NCBI GenBank assembly: GCA_900540635.1 | Contig: UQGU01000019.1 | Span: forward strand, 1 to 44,040 | DNA length: 44,040 nucleotides | Source: an uncultured Eubacteriales bacterium | GTDB lineage: Bacteria > Bacillota > Clostridia > Oscillospirales > Oscillospiraceae | Direction of reading: 5' to 3' | Part shown: one piece after another, positions 13,840 through 23,377 of the stretch | How positions within the stretch are numbered: position 1 is the stretch's first letter | Layout: each line of letters starts with the position of its first letter | The notes under the pieces: generated by a model | What the model was told of the DNA's origin: nothing | Database searches by the model: none | The model's input: only the letters and a program-made list of their open reading frames with translations | Program-made: the position numbers and the translations under genes

Positions 13840-14679
13840 TTATTTCAGAAGTCGCGGAAGGTATCCCAAGAGGTCCGTGGGGAGCATACCGTACTCGCCC
13901 AGGTCCTCGGCACACAGGTCCCCGGCCTTTCCGTGGAGCCAGGCGGCACAGGCCGCGGCCTCCAGCGGCTCTAAGCCCTGCCCCAGCAGAGAAGCCAGAA
14001 TTCCCGCCAGCACGTCCCCGCTGCCGCCTGTGGCCATGCCGGGGTTGCCGGTGGTATTCCGGTAGTCCCGGGTGCCGTCGGTGATGCAGGTCCGGTGGCC
14101 CTTGAGGAGCACGATGCTGCGGCTGTCCCGGGCGGCTGCCCGGGCACTTGCCATGCGGTCCTCTCCCACGGGGCCGAAAAGCCTTGCAAACTCCCCATCG
14201 TGGGGCGTCAGGACCGTGGGGGCCATTCTTCCGCGCAGTATATCCATATGCCGGACAAGCAGGGTTATGCCGTCGGCATCGATGACCACCGGGCAGGCGG
14301 CGTGGGTGAGCACGGCTGTCAGCACGGCCTCCGGCCCGGTGCCCAGGCCCAGCCCCGGGCCGATGAGCACGGCGTCCATCCGGGGGAGCCGTTCCAGAAT
14401 CTCCGGGATCGCGCTTTTGTCCAGCCGTCCTCCCTGGTCGGGCAGCGGGAAAATCACGGGCTCGTTGAGCTTTCCCGCCTCAATGGCATAGATGCTCTCC
14501 GGCACCCCCAGATAGACCAGCCCCGCCCCGGTTCGCAGGGCGCCCATGGCGGCAAAATAGGCGGCTCCCGTATAGCCCAGACTGCCGCAGAGCAGCAGAA
14601 TCCGGCCGAAATTCCCCTTGTGGGCGTTTTCGTCCCGCTTGGGCAGCAGCATAGCAATATCCGCAGCAGTCAGTTCCAT
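13840..14679 (-). CDS. nnrD: ADP/ATP-dependent NAD(P)H-hydrate dehydratase
   Basis: 279-residue repair enzyme that reverts hydrated NADH/NADPH to NAD(P)H using ADP or ATP. Motifs: RILLLCGSLGYTGAA (26-40), ADGITL (135-140), VLTPHDGEFARL (156-167) and the nucleotide/catalytic loop GGSGDVLAG with Asp222. This is the dehydratase half only; the YjeF N-terminal epimerase domain often fused to it is missing. ATG 14679 has AAGGAGC about 8 bases upstream. It lies 12 bases from both neighbours in an operon with the M32 peptidase and the lipoprotein. Confidence 0.94.
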   Translation of the reverse strand: MELTAADIAMLLPKRDENAHKGNFGRILLLCGSLGYTGAAYFAAMGALRTGAGLVYLGVPESIYAIEAGKLNEPVIFPLPDQGGRLDKSAIPEILERLPRMDAVLIGPGLGLGTGPEAVLTAVLTHAACPVVIDADGITLLVRHMDILRGRMAPTVLTPHDGEFARLFGPVGEDRMASARAAARDSRSIVLLKGHRTCITDGTRDYRNTTGNPGMATGGSGDVLAGILASLLGQGLEPLEAAACAAWLHGKAGDLCAEDLGEYGMLPTDLLGYLPRLLK

Positions 14680-14691
14680 GGAAAATGCTCC

Positions 14692-16200
14692 TTACAGTCC
14701 GTAAAGCTCGGAATACTTCTTCGTCAGATAGTCGGTGTAGTATTTTGCGTCAAATTCCCCGCAGACCTCCCGGAAGAGCTCTCCGGGCTTTTTGAAACTG
14801 GCATAGCGGTGGATATGCTCCCGCAGCCAGCCGGTGACCCGGCTCAGGTCGCCCCTGGCAACATCGTCAAATACGTCTCCCAGATCCTTTTCCATGCAGG
14901 CAAGCATCTGGGCACCGTAGGCGCTGCCCAGGGCGTAGCTGGGGAAGTAGCCAATGCCGCCGAAGGACCAGTGGGAATCCTGGAGGCAGCCTTCCCTGTC
15001 GCTGGGCACGTCAATGCCCAGGTACTGCTTGTAGAGCGCGTTCCACCGCTGGGGCACATCCCTGACCTCCAGGGTGCCTGCAATCAGGGCCTTCTCGATC
15101 TCGTAGCGGACCATGATGTGCAGGCAGTAGGTCAGCTCGTCGGCCTCGGTCCGCACCAGGCTGGGCTGGGCCTTGTTCACGGCCCGGTAGAACATCTCCT
15201 CGGTGACCCCTGCCAGCTGCTCCGGGAAGTGGGTGGAGACATAGGGGAAGATGGCGTGGACAAAGGCACGGCTGCGGCCGATGATATTCTCGTAGAAGCG
15301 GCTTTGGCTCTCGTGGATGCCCATGGATACGCCGCCGGAGAGCACGGTGTAGTTGTAGCAGGGGTCAGCGCCCAGCTCATAGAGGGCGTGGCCCCCTTCG
15401 TGAATGACGGAGTACATGGAGGACACCAGATTGTCTTCGTAGTAGTGGGTGGTGATGCGCACATCGTGGCTGCCGAAGTTGTTGGTGAAGGGGTGCTCCG
15501 TCTCGGCAATGGCGCAGTAGGTCCGATCAATGCCCATAACCTCCATCAGGTAGTCGCTGAAATGCCGCTGCTGCTCAATGGGGTAGTGCTTCATCAGGAA
15601 GCTGTCGTCGATCTGGGGCTTTTTGCCGGTTTTCTCCACCAGGGGCACAATGGCGCTGCGCAGCCGGGCAAAGAAGACATCCAGGGTTTCCTGATTCATG
15701 CCCTCCTCGTATTCATTCAGCAGGGCATCGTAGGGGGCCATGTCGGGGTTGTAGTAACCCGCAAATTTGCGGCAGTAGGCCACGATCTTTTCCAGATACG
15801 GCGCAAAAGCGGCAAAATCGTTGGCGGGCTTTGCCTTATGCCAGACGGTATCCGCCTCGTTCAGCAGGACGCTGTAGTCCACATATTCCCGGGCGGGGAT
15901 GCGGCGCATCCGGTCGTAGTTCTTTTTCAGAACCTCCAGCTCCCGGGCATGGATGGGGGTGAGTTCCGAAGCGTGGGCGGACAGGTAGTCATAGAGAATG
16001 CCGTTCCGGGGATCGGCGGTCAGGTCATAGCAGACTCGAGTCAGCACCTCCATGGTTTTCCCCCGGGCTTCCCAGGAACCCTCGGGGGCAGCGGTGGAGG
16101 CATCCTGGCTGAGGATGCCCATGGCGTGGTTGTAGGCAAACAGAGTGCTCTGGAGCTTTTCCAGGGCTTCCAGGGCCTGGGGAAGGGATGTATATTCCAT
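14692..16200 (-). CDS. M32 metallocarboxypeptidase (thermostable carboxypeptidase 1 family)
   Basis: 502-residue cytosolic zinc carboxypeptidase. The zinc and catalytic motif HEGGH is at 267-271 and the second glutamate ligand is in IHESQSRFYEN (Glu297), both diagnostic of M32. Other conserved blocks are GSHDVRITTHYYEDNL and NPDMAPYDALLNEYEEGM. Length equals the family norm. It trims C-terminal residues from peptides, with broad specificity in characterised members. ATG 16200 follows GGAAAGGA. It heads the four-gene operon running to mazF. Confidence 0.95.
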   Translation of the reverse strand: MEYTSLPQALEALEKLQSTLFAYNHAMGILSQDASTAAPEGSWEARGKTMEVLTRVCYDLTADPRNGILYDYLSAHASELTPIHARELEVLKKNYDRMRRIPAREYVDYSVLLNEADTVWHKAKPANDFAAFAPYLEKIVAYCRKFAGYYNPDMAPYDALLNEYEEGMNQETLDVFFARLRSAIVPLVEKTGKKPQIDDSFLMKHYPIEQQRHFSDYLMEVMGIDRTYCAIAETEHPFTNNFGSHDVRITTHYYEDNLVSSMYSVIHEGGHALYELGADPCYNYTVLSGGVSMGIHESQSRFYENIIGRSRAFVHAIFPYVSTHFPEQLAGVTEEMFYRAVNKAQPSLVRTEADELTYCLHIMVRYEIEKALIAGTLEVRDVPQRWNALYKQYLGIDVPSDREGCLQDSHWSFGGIGYFPSYALGSAYGAQMLACMEKDLGDVFDDVARGDLSRVTGWLREHIHRYASFKKPGELFREVCGEFDAKYYTDYLTKKYSELYGL

Positions 16201-16237
16201 CTTGTGTGTTTCCTTTCCAAGAAATTAGGATAGACCA

Positions 16238-16266
16238 ACCATATCACGAAGACACCTGTTCGTCAA
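16238..16266 (-). promoter_or_regulatory. Promoter of the M32-nnrD-lipoprotein-mazF operon
   Basis: Minus-strand TTGACG (16266-16261), 17-base spacer, TATGGT (16243-16238), 38 bases before the carboxypeptidase start. Confidence 0.6.
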
Positions 16267-16353
16267 GAAGAGAAAACGGCGGGAGCGCCGCCGCGCTTTT
16301 TCCGCTTGTGTACAAGATGGACAAGCAGAGACAAGAATTAACCGCTGTGTCTC

Positions 16354-16382
16354 TTTCAACTTGCCGAACAATCCGGTATACT
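16354..16382 (+). promoter_or_regulatory. Weak candidate promoter of the GH94 gene
   Basis: A good -10 TATACT (16377-16382) has only a poor -35, TTTCAA (16354-16359), at 17 bases. An activator may be needed. Transcription would begin near 16389. Confidence 0.4.
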
Positions 16383-16419
16383 AAGGGCAGAAAAAATCAT
16401 CATGGGAGGAATCTGTCCT

Positions 16420-18798
16420 ATGCGTTATGGCTATTTTGACAACGCCAGCCGGGAGTATGTCATCGACCGGGTGGATGTCCCCGCATCCTGGACCAACTAT
16501 ATTGGCCTGAAGGATTTCTACGGTGTCTTCAACCACACTGCGGCGGGCTATGTGCTCTACAAGTCCCCGGAGTACCACCGCATTACCCGCTTCCGGCCCA
16601 ACGGCCCCGTGGACGGCCCCGGTCACTATGTCTACCTCCGGGACAACGATACCGGGGACTTCTGGTCCGTATCCTGGCAGCCCGTGGGCAAGCCCAAGGA
16701 GCACTATTCCTGCCGCCACGGCCTGAGCTACAGCAAGTATCTTTGCGACTACTCCGGCATCAATGCCCAGCAGACCCTATTTGCGGCCATTGACGACCCG
16801 GTGGAGATCTGGGACGTGCGGCTGCGCAACGATTCCGGAAAAAAGCGGGATCTGTCCGTATTTTCCTATCTGGAATTCAGCTTCCACCAGATCCCCATGG
16901 ACAACCAGAATTTCCAGATGAGCCTCTATGCCACCGGCAGCCGGTATGAAGACGGCATTATCGAAGAGGACCTCTATTATGAAGAGGACGGCTTCCAGTT
17001 CTTCACCGCTGACTTCACCCCGGACGGCTTCGACTGCTGCCGGGATGCCTTCCTGGGGGATTACCGCACCGAGCGGAATCCCCTGGCCGTGGAGACAGGC
17101 AAGTGCTCCGGCTCCTTCCGGAAGGGCGGCAACCACTGCGGCGCGCTGATGAAGACCATCACCCTGGAGCCCGGCCAGGAGCAGCGGCTTCTGTTCCTGC
17201 TGGGTGAGGGCGGCCTGGAAACGGGGCGCACCATGCGCCGGAAGTACACCCAGCAGAGGGTGGACCGGGACTTTGCCGAGACCGCAAAATTCTGGGACGA
17301 GCGCCTGAAATGCCTCCAGGTCTCCACACCCAGCGAGGCCATGAATACCGAGCTGAACATCTGGAATCTGTATCAGAGCGAGATCAACGTCATGTTCTCC
17401 CGGTTCACCTCCTTCATCGAGGTGGGCGGCCGTGTGGGCCTGGGCTACCGGGACACCGCACAGGACGCTATGATGGTGGTCCATGCCGATCCCGAGGGCT
17501 GCAAGAAGCGCATTGTACAGCTGCTGAAGGCCCTGACCTATGAGGGCTACGGCCTGCACCTGTTCGAGCCCAGGTGGTTCGAGCCCGAGGAGAAGCAGCA
17601 GTCCTTTAAGTCCCCTACGGTGGTGCCCACCCCGGACAAGGGCCAGATCGTCCACGGCTTGAAGGACGCCTGCGCAGACGATGCCCTGTGGCTGGTGAGC
17701 TCCATCGTCCAGTACGTCCGGGAGACCGGCGACGTGGGCTTTGTGGATACGGTGGTGCGCTATGCCGACGGCGGCGAGGGCACGGTCTACGACCATATGA
17801 AGCGCATCCTGGACTTCTCCGCCAAGCAGGTAGGCGCGCACGGCATCTGCAAGGGCCTGCGGGCGGACTGGAACGACTGCCTGAACCTGGGCGGCGGCGA
17901 GAGCGCCATGGTCAGCTTCCTGCACTATTGGGCCATCTGCAATTTTGTGGAGCTGGCCAAGAAGCTGGGCCGGCAGGATGATGCGGAATACTATGAGACC
18001 ATGGCCGCCGCTGTGAAGAAGATCAGCCGCCAGGAGCTCTGGGACGGCCGGTGGTTCATCCGTGGCATTACCGCCAAGGGCCGGAAGATCGGCACCCAGG
18101 CGGATACCGAAGGCCGGGTGCACATGGAGAGCAACACCTGGGCGGTGCTCTCCGGCGTGGCAGACCCCGAGCAGGGAAAGCTGGCCATGGACGCCGTGGA
18201 CGAGTACCTGTATACCCCCTACGGCCTGATGCTGAACGCCCCCTGCTTCACCGTGCCGGATGACGACATCGGCTTCGTCACCCGGGTCTATCCGGGCCTG
18301 AAGGAGAACGGCTCCATTTTCAGCCATCCCAACCCCTGGGCCTGGTGCGCCGAGGCGGTTCTGGGCCGGGGCAGCCGGGCCATGAAGTTCTATGACGCCC
18401 TGTGTCCCGCCATGCAGAACGACCGGATCGAGGTCCGCAAGGCGGAGCCCTATTCCTATTGTCAGTTCGTCTCCGGCAGAGACCATACGACCTTCGGCGA
18501 GGCCCACCATCCCTTTATGACCGGCTCCGCCGGCTGGGCCTACTATGCGGCCACCCAGTACCTGCTGGGCGTTCGCCCGGAGTTCGACAGCCTGACGATA
18601 GACCCCTGCATCCCGGCGGACTGGAAGGAATTTACGGTGGACCGCATCTGGCGGGGGGCGGAGTACCGCATCCGTGTGACGAACCCCAAGGGCGTGGAAA
18701 AGGGCGTGGCGGAGATCCGGCTGAACGGCGAGACCGTGGATTCCATCCCTGTTCAGGCTCCGGGCAGCGTCAGTGAAATCGAAGTTATCATGGGCTGA
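16420..18798 (+). CDS. GH94 disaccharide phosphorylase (cellobiose/chitobiose phosphorylase family)
   Basis: 792-residue cytosolic phosphorylase splitting a beta-linked disaccharide with phosphate to an alpha-hexose 1-phosphate and a free sugar. ATG 16420 (MRYGYFDN) is chosen because GGGAGGA lies 8 bases ahead, inside a short upstream in-frame extension. Conserved parts: N-terminal FNHTAAGYVLYKSPEYHRITRFRPNG, general-acid region RADWNDCLNLGGGES (481 on), and FSHPNPWAWCAEAVLG near the end, all without signal peptide. The next gene is a phosphohexomutase, fitting use of the sugar 1-phosphate. Cellobiose, chitobiose or laminaribiose cannot be told apart by eye. Confidence 0.9.
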   Translation: MRYGYFDNASREYVIDRVDVPASWTNYIGLKDFYGVFNHTAAGYVLYKSPEYHRITRFRPNGPVDGPGHYVYLRDNDTGDFWSVSWQPVGKPKEHYSCRHGLSYSKYLCDYSGINAQQTLFAAIDDPVEIWDVRLRNDSGKKRDLSVFSYLEFSFHQIPMDNQNFQMSLYATGSRYEDGIIEEDLYYEEDGFQFFTADFTPDGFDCCRDAFLGDYRTERNPLAVETGKCSGSFRKGGNHCGALMKTITLEPGQEQRLLFLLGEGGLETGRTMRRKYTQQRVDRDFAETAKFWDERLKCLQVSTPSEAMNTELNIWNLYQSEINVMFSRFTSFIEVGGRVGLGYRDTAQDAMMVVHADPEGCKKRIVQLLKALTYEGYGLHLFEPRWFEPEEKQQSFKSPTVVPTPDKGQIVHGLKDACADDALWLVSSIVQYVRETGDVGFVDTVVRYADGGEGTVYDHMKRILDFSAKQVGAHGICKGLRADWNDCLNLGGGESAMVSFLHYWAICNFVELAKKLGRQDDAEYYETMAAAVKKISRQELWDGRWFIRGITAKGRKIGTQADTEGRVHMESNTWAVLSGVADPEQGKLAMDAVDEYLYTPYGLMLNAPCFTVPDDDIGFVTRVYPGLKENGSIFSHPNPWAWCAEAVLGRGSRAMKFYDALCPAMQNDRIEVRKAEPYSYCQFVSGRDHTTFGEAHHPFMTGSAGWAYYAATQYLLGVRPEFDSLTIDPCIPADWKEFTVDRIWRGAEYRIRVTNPKGVEKGVAEIRLNGETVDSIPVQAPGSVSEIEVIMG

Positions 18799-18813
18799 GA
18801 GAGGAGAAAAAAG

Positions 18814-20226
18814 ATGATCAAATTCGGAACCGGCGGCTGGCGTGCCGTCATTGCCGATGAATTTACAAAAGCCAATATCCGCCTGGTGGCGGCGGGCCTG
18901 TGCGGACTCATGAAGGCCGAGGGCCTGGAGGGCACGGAGGTCTGCGTGGGCTATGACCGGCGCTTCCTGTCCAAGGAGGCCTGCCACTGGGTGGCCGAGG
19001 TCCTGGCGGGCTACGGCTATAAGCCCCTGGTCGTCAACCGCTCCTCTCCCACGCCGCTGATCATGTTCACGGTGAAGCAGTATGACCTGCCCTATGGCAT
19101 GGCGGTCACCGCCAGCCACAACCCCGCCATTTACAATGGCATCAAGGTCTTCACCGCCGGGGGCCGGGACGCGGACAAGACGGTGACCAATAAGATCGAG
19201 GCGGAGATCGCCAAGGTCGACCCCGCAGCCATCCCCGAGGTGGACTACGATGTGGCGCTGGAGCAGGGAAAGATCCGGGAGATCTACCCCTTCAACGAGT
19301 ATATCGACAGCATCCTGCAATTCCTGGATGTGGAGAAGATCAAAGCCTCCCGGCTGCGCATTGCGGTAGACCCCATGTATGGCGTCAGCCAGAGCAGCCT
19401 GCGGACCATCCTGATGACCTGCCGCTGCGATGTGGACGTGATCCACGACCAGCACGATACCCTCTTCGGCGGTAAAATGCCCGCCCCCAGCGCGGACACA
19501 TTGCATCTGCTGAGCAACTATGTGGTGGACAACCACTGCAATCTGGGTCTGGCCACAGACGGCGACGCGGACCGCCTGGGCGTCATCGACGAGGAGGGCA
19601 ACTTCCTGCACCCGAATACATTGCTTGTGCTGCTGTACTACTATCTGCGCAAGTACCGGGGCTGGACCGGCCCCTGTGTCCGGAACAATTCCACCACCCA
19701 CCTGCTGGACCGGGTGGCGGCGGATTTCGGTGAGAAGTGCTATGAAGTGAACGTTGGCTTCAAATTCATTTCTGCAAAGATGGCCGAGACCAATGCCGTG
19801 GTGGGCGGCGAATCCTCCGGCGGCATGGCCGTGCGGGGCCACATTGCGGGCAAGGACGGCATCTATGCCGCAGCCCTGCTGGTGGAGATGCTGGCTGTCA
19901 CCGGAAAGAGCGTTTCCGAGCTCTACAAGGAGATCACCGATAAGTACGGAATGCTCTATTATGAGGATGCGGCCTTCACCATGAAGCCCGCCCGGAAGAC
20001 GGAGCTGCAGGAGCTTCTCTTTGTGCAGGAGCAGCTGCCGGATTTCGGCAAGGAGATCGACCATGTGAGCCGGGCAGACGGCTGCAAGGTCTTCTTCAAG
20101 GACGGAAGCTGGATCATCTGCCGCTTCTCCGGCACGGAGCCCCTGCTGCGTATGGCCGCAGAGGGCGAGACCAGAGCCCAGGCTTTGGATTATATTCACA
20201 TCTGGCGAAAAGCCTTGGATTTGTAA
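18814..20226 (+). CDS. Phosphoglucomutase/phosphomannomutase family protein
   Basis: 470-residue alpha-D-phosphohexomutase moving phosphate between positions 1 and 6. Active-site Ser101 is in TASHNP, the Mg loop is DGDADR (249-254), the sugar-binding loop is GGESSGG, and the phosphate-binding RFSGTEP lies near the C-terminus. It begins directly with MIKFGTGGWR, as many compact members do. GAGGAG lies about 7 bases before ATG 18814, and it follows the GH94 gene by 15 bases. Together they would turn imported disaccharide into hexose 6-phosphate with saving of one ATP. Confidence 0.94.
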   Translation: MIKFGTGGWRAVIADEFTKANIRLVAAGLCGLMKAEGLEGTEVCVGYDRRFLSKEACHWVAEVLAGYGYKPLVVNRSSPTPLIMFTVKQYDLPYGMAVTASHNPAIYNGIKVFTAGGRDADKTVTNKIEAEIAKVDPAAIPEVDYDVALEQGKIREIYPFNEYIDSILQFLDVEKIKASRLRIAVDPMYGVSQSSLRTILMTCRCDVDVIHDQHDTLFGGKMPAPSADTLHLLSNYVVDNHCNLGLATDGDADRLGVIDEEGNFLHPNTLLVLLYYYLRKYRGWTGPCVRNNSTTHLLDRVAADFGEKCYEVNVGFKFISAKMAETNAVVGGESSGGMAVRGHIAGKDGIYAAALLVEMLAVTGKSVSELYKEITDKYGMLYYEDAAFTMKPARKTELQELLFVQEQLPDFGKEIDHVSRADGCKVFFKDGSWIICRFSGTEPLLRMAAEGETRAQALDYIHIWRKALDL

Positions 20227-20238
20227 TTTATACAAATT

Positions 20239-20270
20239 GCCGGGAGTCCCCTTGCGGGATTCCCGGCTTT
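20239..20270 (+). terminator. Terminator after the phosphohexomutase
   Basis: GCCGGGAGTCCC pairs with GGGATTCCCGGC (12 bp, one G-U) around CTTGC, followed by only TTT. Weak tail, so read-through into the sensor operon is possible. Confidence 0.6.
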
Positions 20271-20280
20271 GTGCTACAAT
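20252..20280 (+). promoter_or_regulatory. Weak candidate promoter of the YesM-SBP-YesN operon
   Basis: TTGCGG (20252-20257), 17-base spacer, TACAAT (20275-20280). The -35 lies inside the preceding terminator stem, so transcription from upstream could interfere with it. Confidence 0.4.
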
Positions 20281-20316
20281 GGAGGAAATGACTGGGAGAA
20301 ATGGCAGAGGTAGCGT

Positions 20317-22050
20317 ATGAAGAAGAAAACTGCGAAGCGTTTTTCCTTAAAATCCGGACTGCTTGCCATGATCCTGGCTTGCTGGCTGATCCCCATCGTG
20401 ATCGTTCTGATGGTTGCGGGGGCCTTTTTTGAGCGGACCTACAGCCAGACCATCGAACAGGAGATCGATTTCAGCGCCCAAAAGGCCATGGAGCAGGTCC
20501 AGAGCAGATTGGAGGAGGCCATTGCCGCCTCCAAATCCGTGTCCTACGACGGCCTCATCCGGCAGGCCTACCAGAGCTATACAACGAACGGCGACCGGGC
20601 GGAGCTGTACCTGCAGACCAATGACTACCTGCGGATATTCACACGGACCAGCCTGTATAAGGGCGTCATTGTCCACTATTGGGAGGATTCCGTGGCCGTC
20701 AGCGCCTACCACCTGACCAGCGGAACCACCGGCATCGATCTGATCCACAAGTTCCAGAAGAGGCTGCCGGATATTATGGAGCAGATGGGAAAAACCGATA
20801 CCATGATCCGCTTCCTGTCCTATGACGGGGAGCTGTACATGGTCCGGAATCTGCTGGACATGAATTTCCAGCCCTATGCATCGGTCATCATGCTTCTGGA
20901 TGCGGATACCTTTTTCCGGCCCATTTCCGCCGTTGTCCGGGTGGAGAACATCAGCGTATGGCTGGACGGGAACCCCTACCGGCTCCGGGAGGACAGCTTC
21001 GTACCGGTGGACTGGGAGGAATCCCGCCCCGTCCGGCAGGACCTCTACAGCACCCGCACGGTGGATGGCCATGTGCTGGCGCTGACGGGCACCACGGAGG
21101 AATTCAATCCCTGGATGGAGAATCCCTGGATTCTCTTCGGCATCGGCATGGTGGTGCTGATGGTGCTGCCGCTGATGATTATCGTGGTGCGGCAGTATTA
21201 TAAGAATGTCACAAGTCCCATGGAGATTCTGGCAGACGCCAATGCCCGGGTAGAGTCCGGCAAGCGGGGCTATCAGATCACCGCCCCTGCCCCCAACCGG
21301 GAATTTGAGCAGATGTTCCGGAACTTCAATACCATGTCCGGAGAGCTGGAGAACCAGTTCCAGCGGGCCTATCAGGAGCAGCGGGCCACCCAGCGGGCGG
21401 AGATGAAGGCCCTGCAATCCCAGATCAATCCCCATTTCCTGAACAACACGCTGGAGATCATCAACTGGGAGGCCCGTATGGCGGGAGACGACCGGGTCAG
21501 CGCCATGATCGAGGCCCTTTCTACCATGATGGGGGCCGTGCTGGACCGGGACGGCAGAAACCAGATCCCCCTGAAAGAGGAGCTCAGCTATGTGGATGCC
21601 TACCTGTTCATCATCAATGAGCGCCTGGGCGGCAGACTCCAGGTGGAGCGGGAAATTGAGGAAGAGGCGGCAAAGATACCGGTGCCAAGGCTTATTTTGC
21701 AGCCCATTGTGGAGAATGCCGTGGAGCATGATATTACCCCTAACCGGGGCGGGAAGCTGACGCTCCGGGCCTGCCAGACCGAGCAGAATGTCACCCTGGA
21801 GGTGTTCCACGAGGGCACCATGACGGAGAAGGACCGGGAGAATATCCGGCGCATCTGCTCCGACGCGCCGCTGGAAAAGCACAGGGTTGGCCTGCGCAAT
21901 GTGTATAAGCGCATGAAGCTGCTCTATGGCGACCGGGGGGGCCTGACGGTGGAGGAGGCTTCTCCCGGGGTTATCCGGGCAAGGCTGGTGATCCCGCGGG
22001 AGAGCGCCGCACAGGCGGAAAAAGAATCCGGAGAGGTGAGCGAAAAATGA
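20317..22050 (+). CDS. YesM-family sensor histidine kinase
   Basis: 577-residue membrane kinase. Helix 1 at about residues 13-35 and helix 2 at about 270-292 bracket an extracellular sensor of some 235 residues; a HAMP-like linker follows. The kinase core is of the LytS/YesM type: QSQINPHFLNNTLEIINWEA with phospho-acceptor His373, then LILQPIVENAVEHDI (N box) and VGLRNVYKRMKLLYG. Its 3' end overlaps the solute-binding protein gene by four bases (ATGA). Such kinases usually sense carbohydrates and pair with AraC-type regulators, as here. Confidence 0.94.
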   Translation: MKKKTAKRFSLKSGLLAMILACWLIPIVIVLMVAGAFFERTYSQTIEQEIDFSAQKAMEQVQSRLEEAIAASKSVSYDGLIRQAYQSYTTNGDRAELYLQTNDYLRIFTRTSLYKGVIVHYWEDSVAVSAYHLTSGTTGIDLIHKFQKRLPDIMEQMGKTDTMIRFLSYDGELYMVRNLLDMNFQPYASVIMLLDADTFFRPISAVVRVENISVWLDGNPYRLREDSFVPVDWEESRPVRQDLYSTRTVDGHVLALTGTTEEFNPWMENPWILFGIGMVVLMVLPLMIIVVRQYYKNVTSPMEILADANARVESGKRGYQITAPAPNREFEQMFRNFNTMSGELENQFQRAYQEQRATQRAEMKALQSQINPHFLNNTLEIINWEARMAGDDRVSAMIEALSTMMGAVLDRDGRNQIPLKEELSYVDAYLFIINERLGGRLQVEREIEEEAAKIPVPRLILQPIVENAVEHDITPNRGGKLTLRACQTEQNVTLEVFHEGTMTEKDRENIRRICSDAPLEKHRVGLRNVYKRMKLLYGDRGGLTVEEASPGVIRARLVIPRESAAQAEKESGEVSEK

Positions 22051-23366
22051 GGAAAATTGCAGCGGCGGCGCTGTGCCTGACGCTGTGTGTGGGGCTTGCG
22101 GCCTGCGCAGGCCGGGTGTTCTCCTCGAAGGAGGAGAACACAATGGGCGCTGAAACACAGCATGAAACCGTCGAACTGAAGGTCGTGACCTCCTATGGCG
22201 CAGACGATGGCAACCGAAAAAACTATGAAAATGCCGTGGCAGCCTACGAGGCCTCCACGGGAAACCGTGTGCTGGACGATTCTTCAAGAGCCAGTGAAGA
22301 GTGGCGCTACAAGGTGTTCACGGATTTTGAAACCGGGTCTGACCCGGATGTGCTGTTCTTCTTCACCAATGCCGATGCCGAGCCCTTTATCCGGGCGGGC
22401 AAGCTGGTGTCCATCGAGGAAGTAAGGACCATGTACCCGGATTACGCCACCAATATGAAGCCCGCTATGATCGTCCGGGCCGCGGACGGCAAGCATTATG
22501 CCGTGCCCTCCACCGGCTACTGGGAGAACCTGTTTGTAAACAGGCAGGTTTTGGAGAGAAGCGGCGTGGCGGTTCCGGGGCCGGACTACACCTGGGAGCA
22601 ATTCCTGGAGGACTGTGAAAAAATCAAGCAGGCGGGCTTCATCCCCATTGCCTGCTCTCTGTCGGAGATCCCCCACTATCTGTTTGAGTTTCTGATCATG
22701 AACAATGGCAGCCTGGAAAACCAGCTGGAGCTGCCCAGGCTGGAAAACGGCCATCTGGTTATGGACGAGACTGCGGAAAAATGGATCGCGGCCCTGAAGG
22801 ATATGAAGCAGCTCTACGATGCGGGCTACTTCCCGGCCAATACCATGACGGCTACCGATTCGGAGACGGTCATCCAATTTGCCGAGGGGATGGCGGCGTT
22901 TCTTGTGGACGGGTCCTGGAAATGCGGCTATTTTGCGGAGAGCTATCCCCAAAATCTGGAAAACTATGTGGTCTGCTGCGTCCCCGGCAAGGGAGAGCGC
23001 CCGGCCACGGATACCATCGGCGGCATTTCCATGGGCTATTTTATTACGAGAAAGGCCTGGAACGATCCCCAGAAGCGGGCCGCAGCCGTGGAATTTGTGA
23101 GCCAGCTGACCAGTGACGAGACCCTGAGCACCTTCGTGAAGACGGAGATCACCGCTCTGAAAAGCGGCGCTGTGCCGAAAGACCTGAACGCGCTGGAGCA
23201 GTCTGCGGCAGACTGCAATGCAGCGCTCACCGGTGTGGTGGGGGCTGTGCAGGACCGGATGTCCGCAGCTGCAAAGGACTATCTGTTTACCAACATCCGG
23301 CGGGTGGTAACGGGAAAGGTCACGCCGGAGAAGGCCATCGAGGCCGCACTAAAGCTCAATGGATGA
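22047..23366 (+). CDS. Extracellular sugar-binding lipoprotein (family 1) between kinase and regulator
   Basis: 439-residue lipoprotein with signal peptide and lipobox LAAC (Cys20). The body is an SBP family 1 fold: VELKVVTSYGADDGNRKNYENAV at the start, ending with the helical C-lobe (GISMGYFITRKAWNDPQKRAAAVEFVSQL). It overlaps the kinase by four bases and ends 11 bases before the regulator. No permease lies in this operon; the nearest permease pair is at 40.2-42.1 kb and has its own binding protein. It may feed that permease, or act as a co-sensor presenting ligand to the kinase. Confidence 0.92.
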   Translation: MRKIAAAALCLTLCVGLAACAGRVFSSKEENTMGAETQHETVELKVVTSYGADDGNRKNYENAVAAYEASTGNRVLDDSSRASEEWRYKVFTDFETGSDPDVLFFFTNADAEPFIRAGKLVSIEEVRTMYPDYATNMKPAMIVRAADGKHYAVPSTGYWENLFVNRQVLERSGVAVPGPDYTWEQFLEDCEKIKQAGFIPIACSLSEIPHYLFEFLIMNNGSLENQLELPRLENGHLVMDETAEKWIAALKDMKQLYDAGYFPANTMTATDSETVIQFAEGMAAFLVDGSWKCGYFAESYPQNLENYVVCCVPGKGERPATDTIGGISMGYFITRKAWNDPQKRAAAVEFVSQLTSDETLSTFVKTEITALKSGAVPKDLNALEQSAADCNAALTGVVGAVQDRMSAAAKDYLFTNIRRVVTGKVTPEKAIEAALKLNG

Positions 23367-23377
23367 GGAGAGAGAAA

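Noticed and set aside
14095..16233. 712-codon plus-strand open frame opposite the M32 and nnrD genes
   Set aside because: Shadow of two clear minus-strand enzymes with catalytic motifs; no ribosome site.
16777..20235. Very long minus-strand open frame (1152 codons) opposite the GH94 and mutase genes
   Set aside because: It mirrors two well-supported plus-strand genes; the translation is His/Gln/Gly rich with no domain logic and arises from high GC content.
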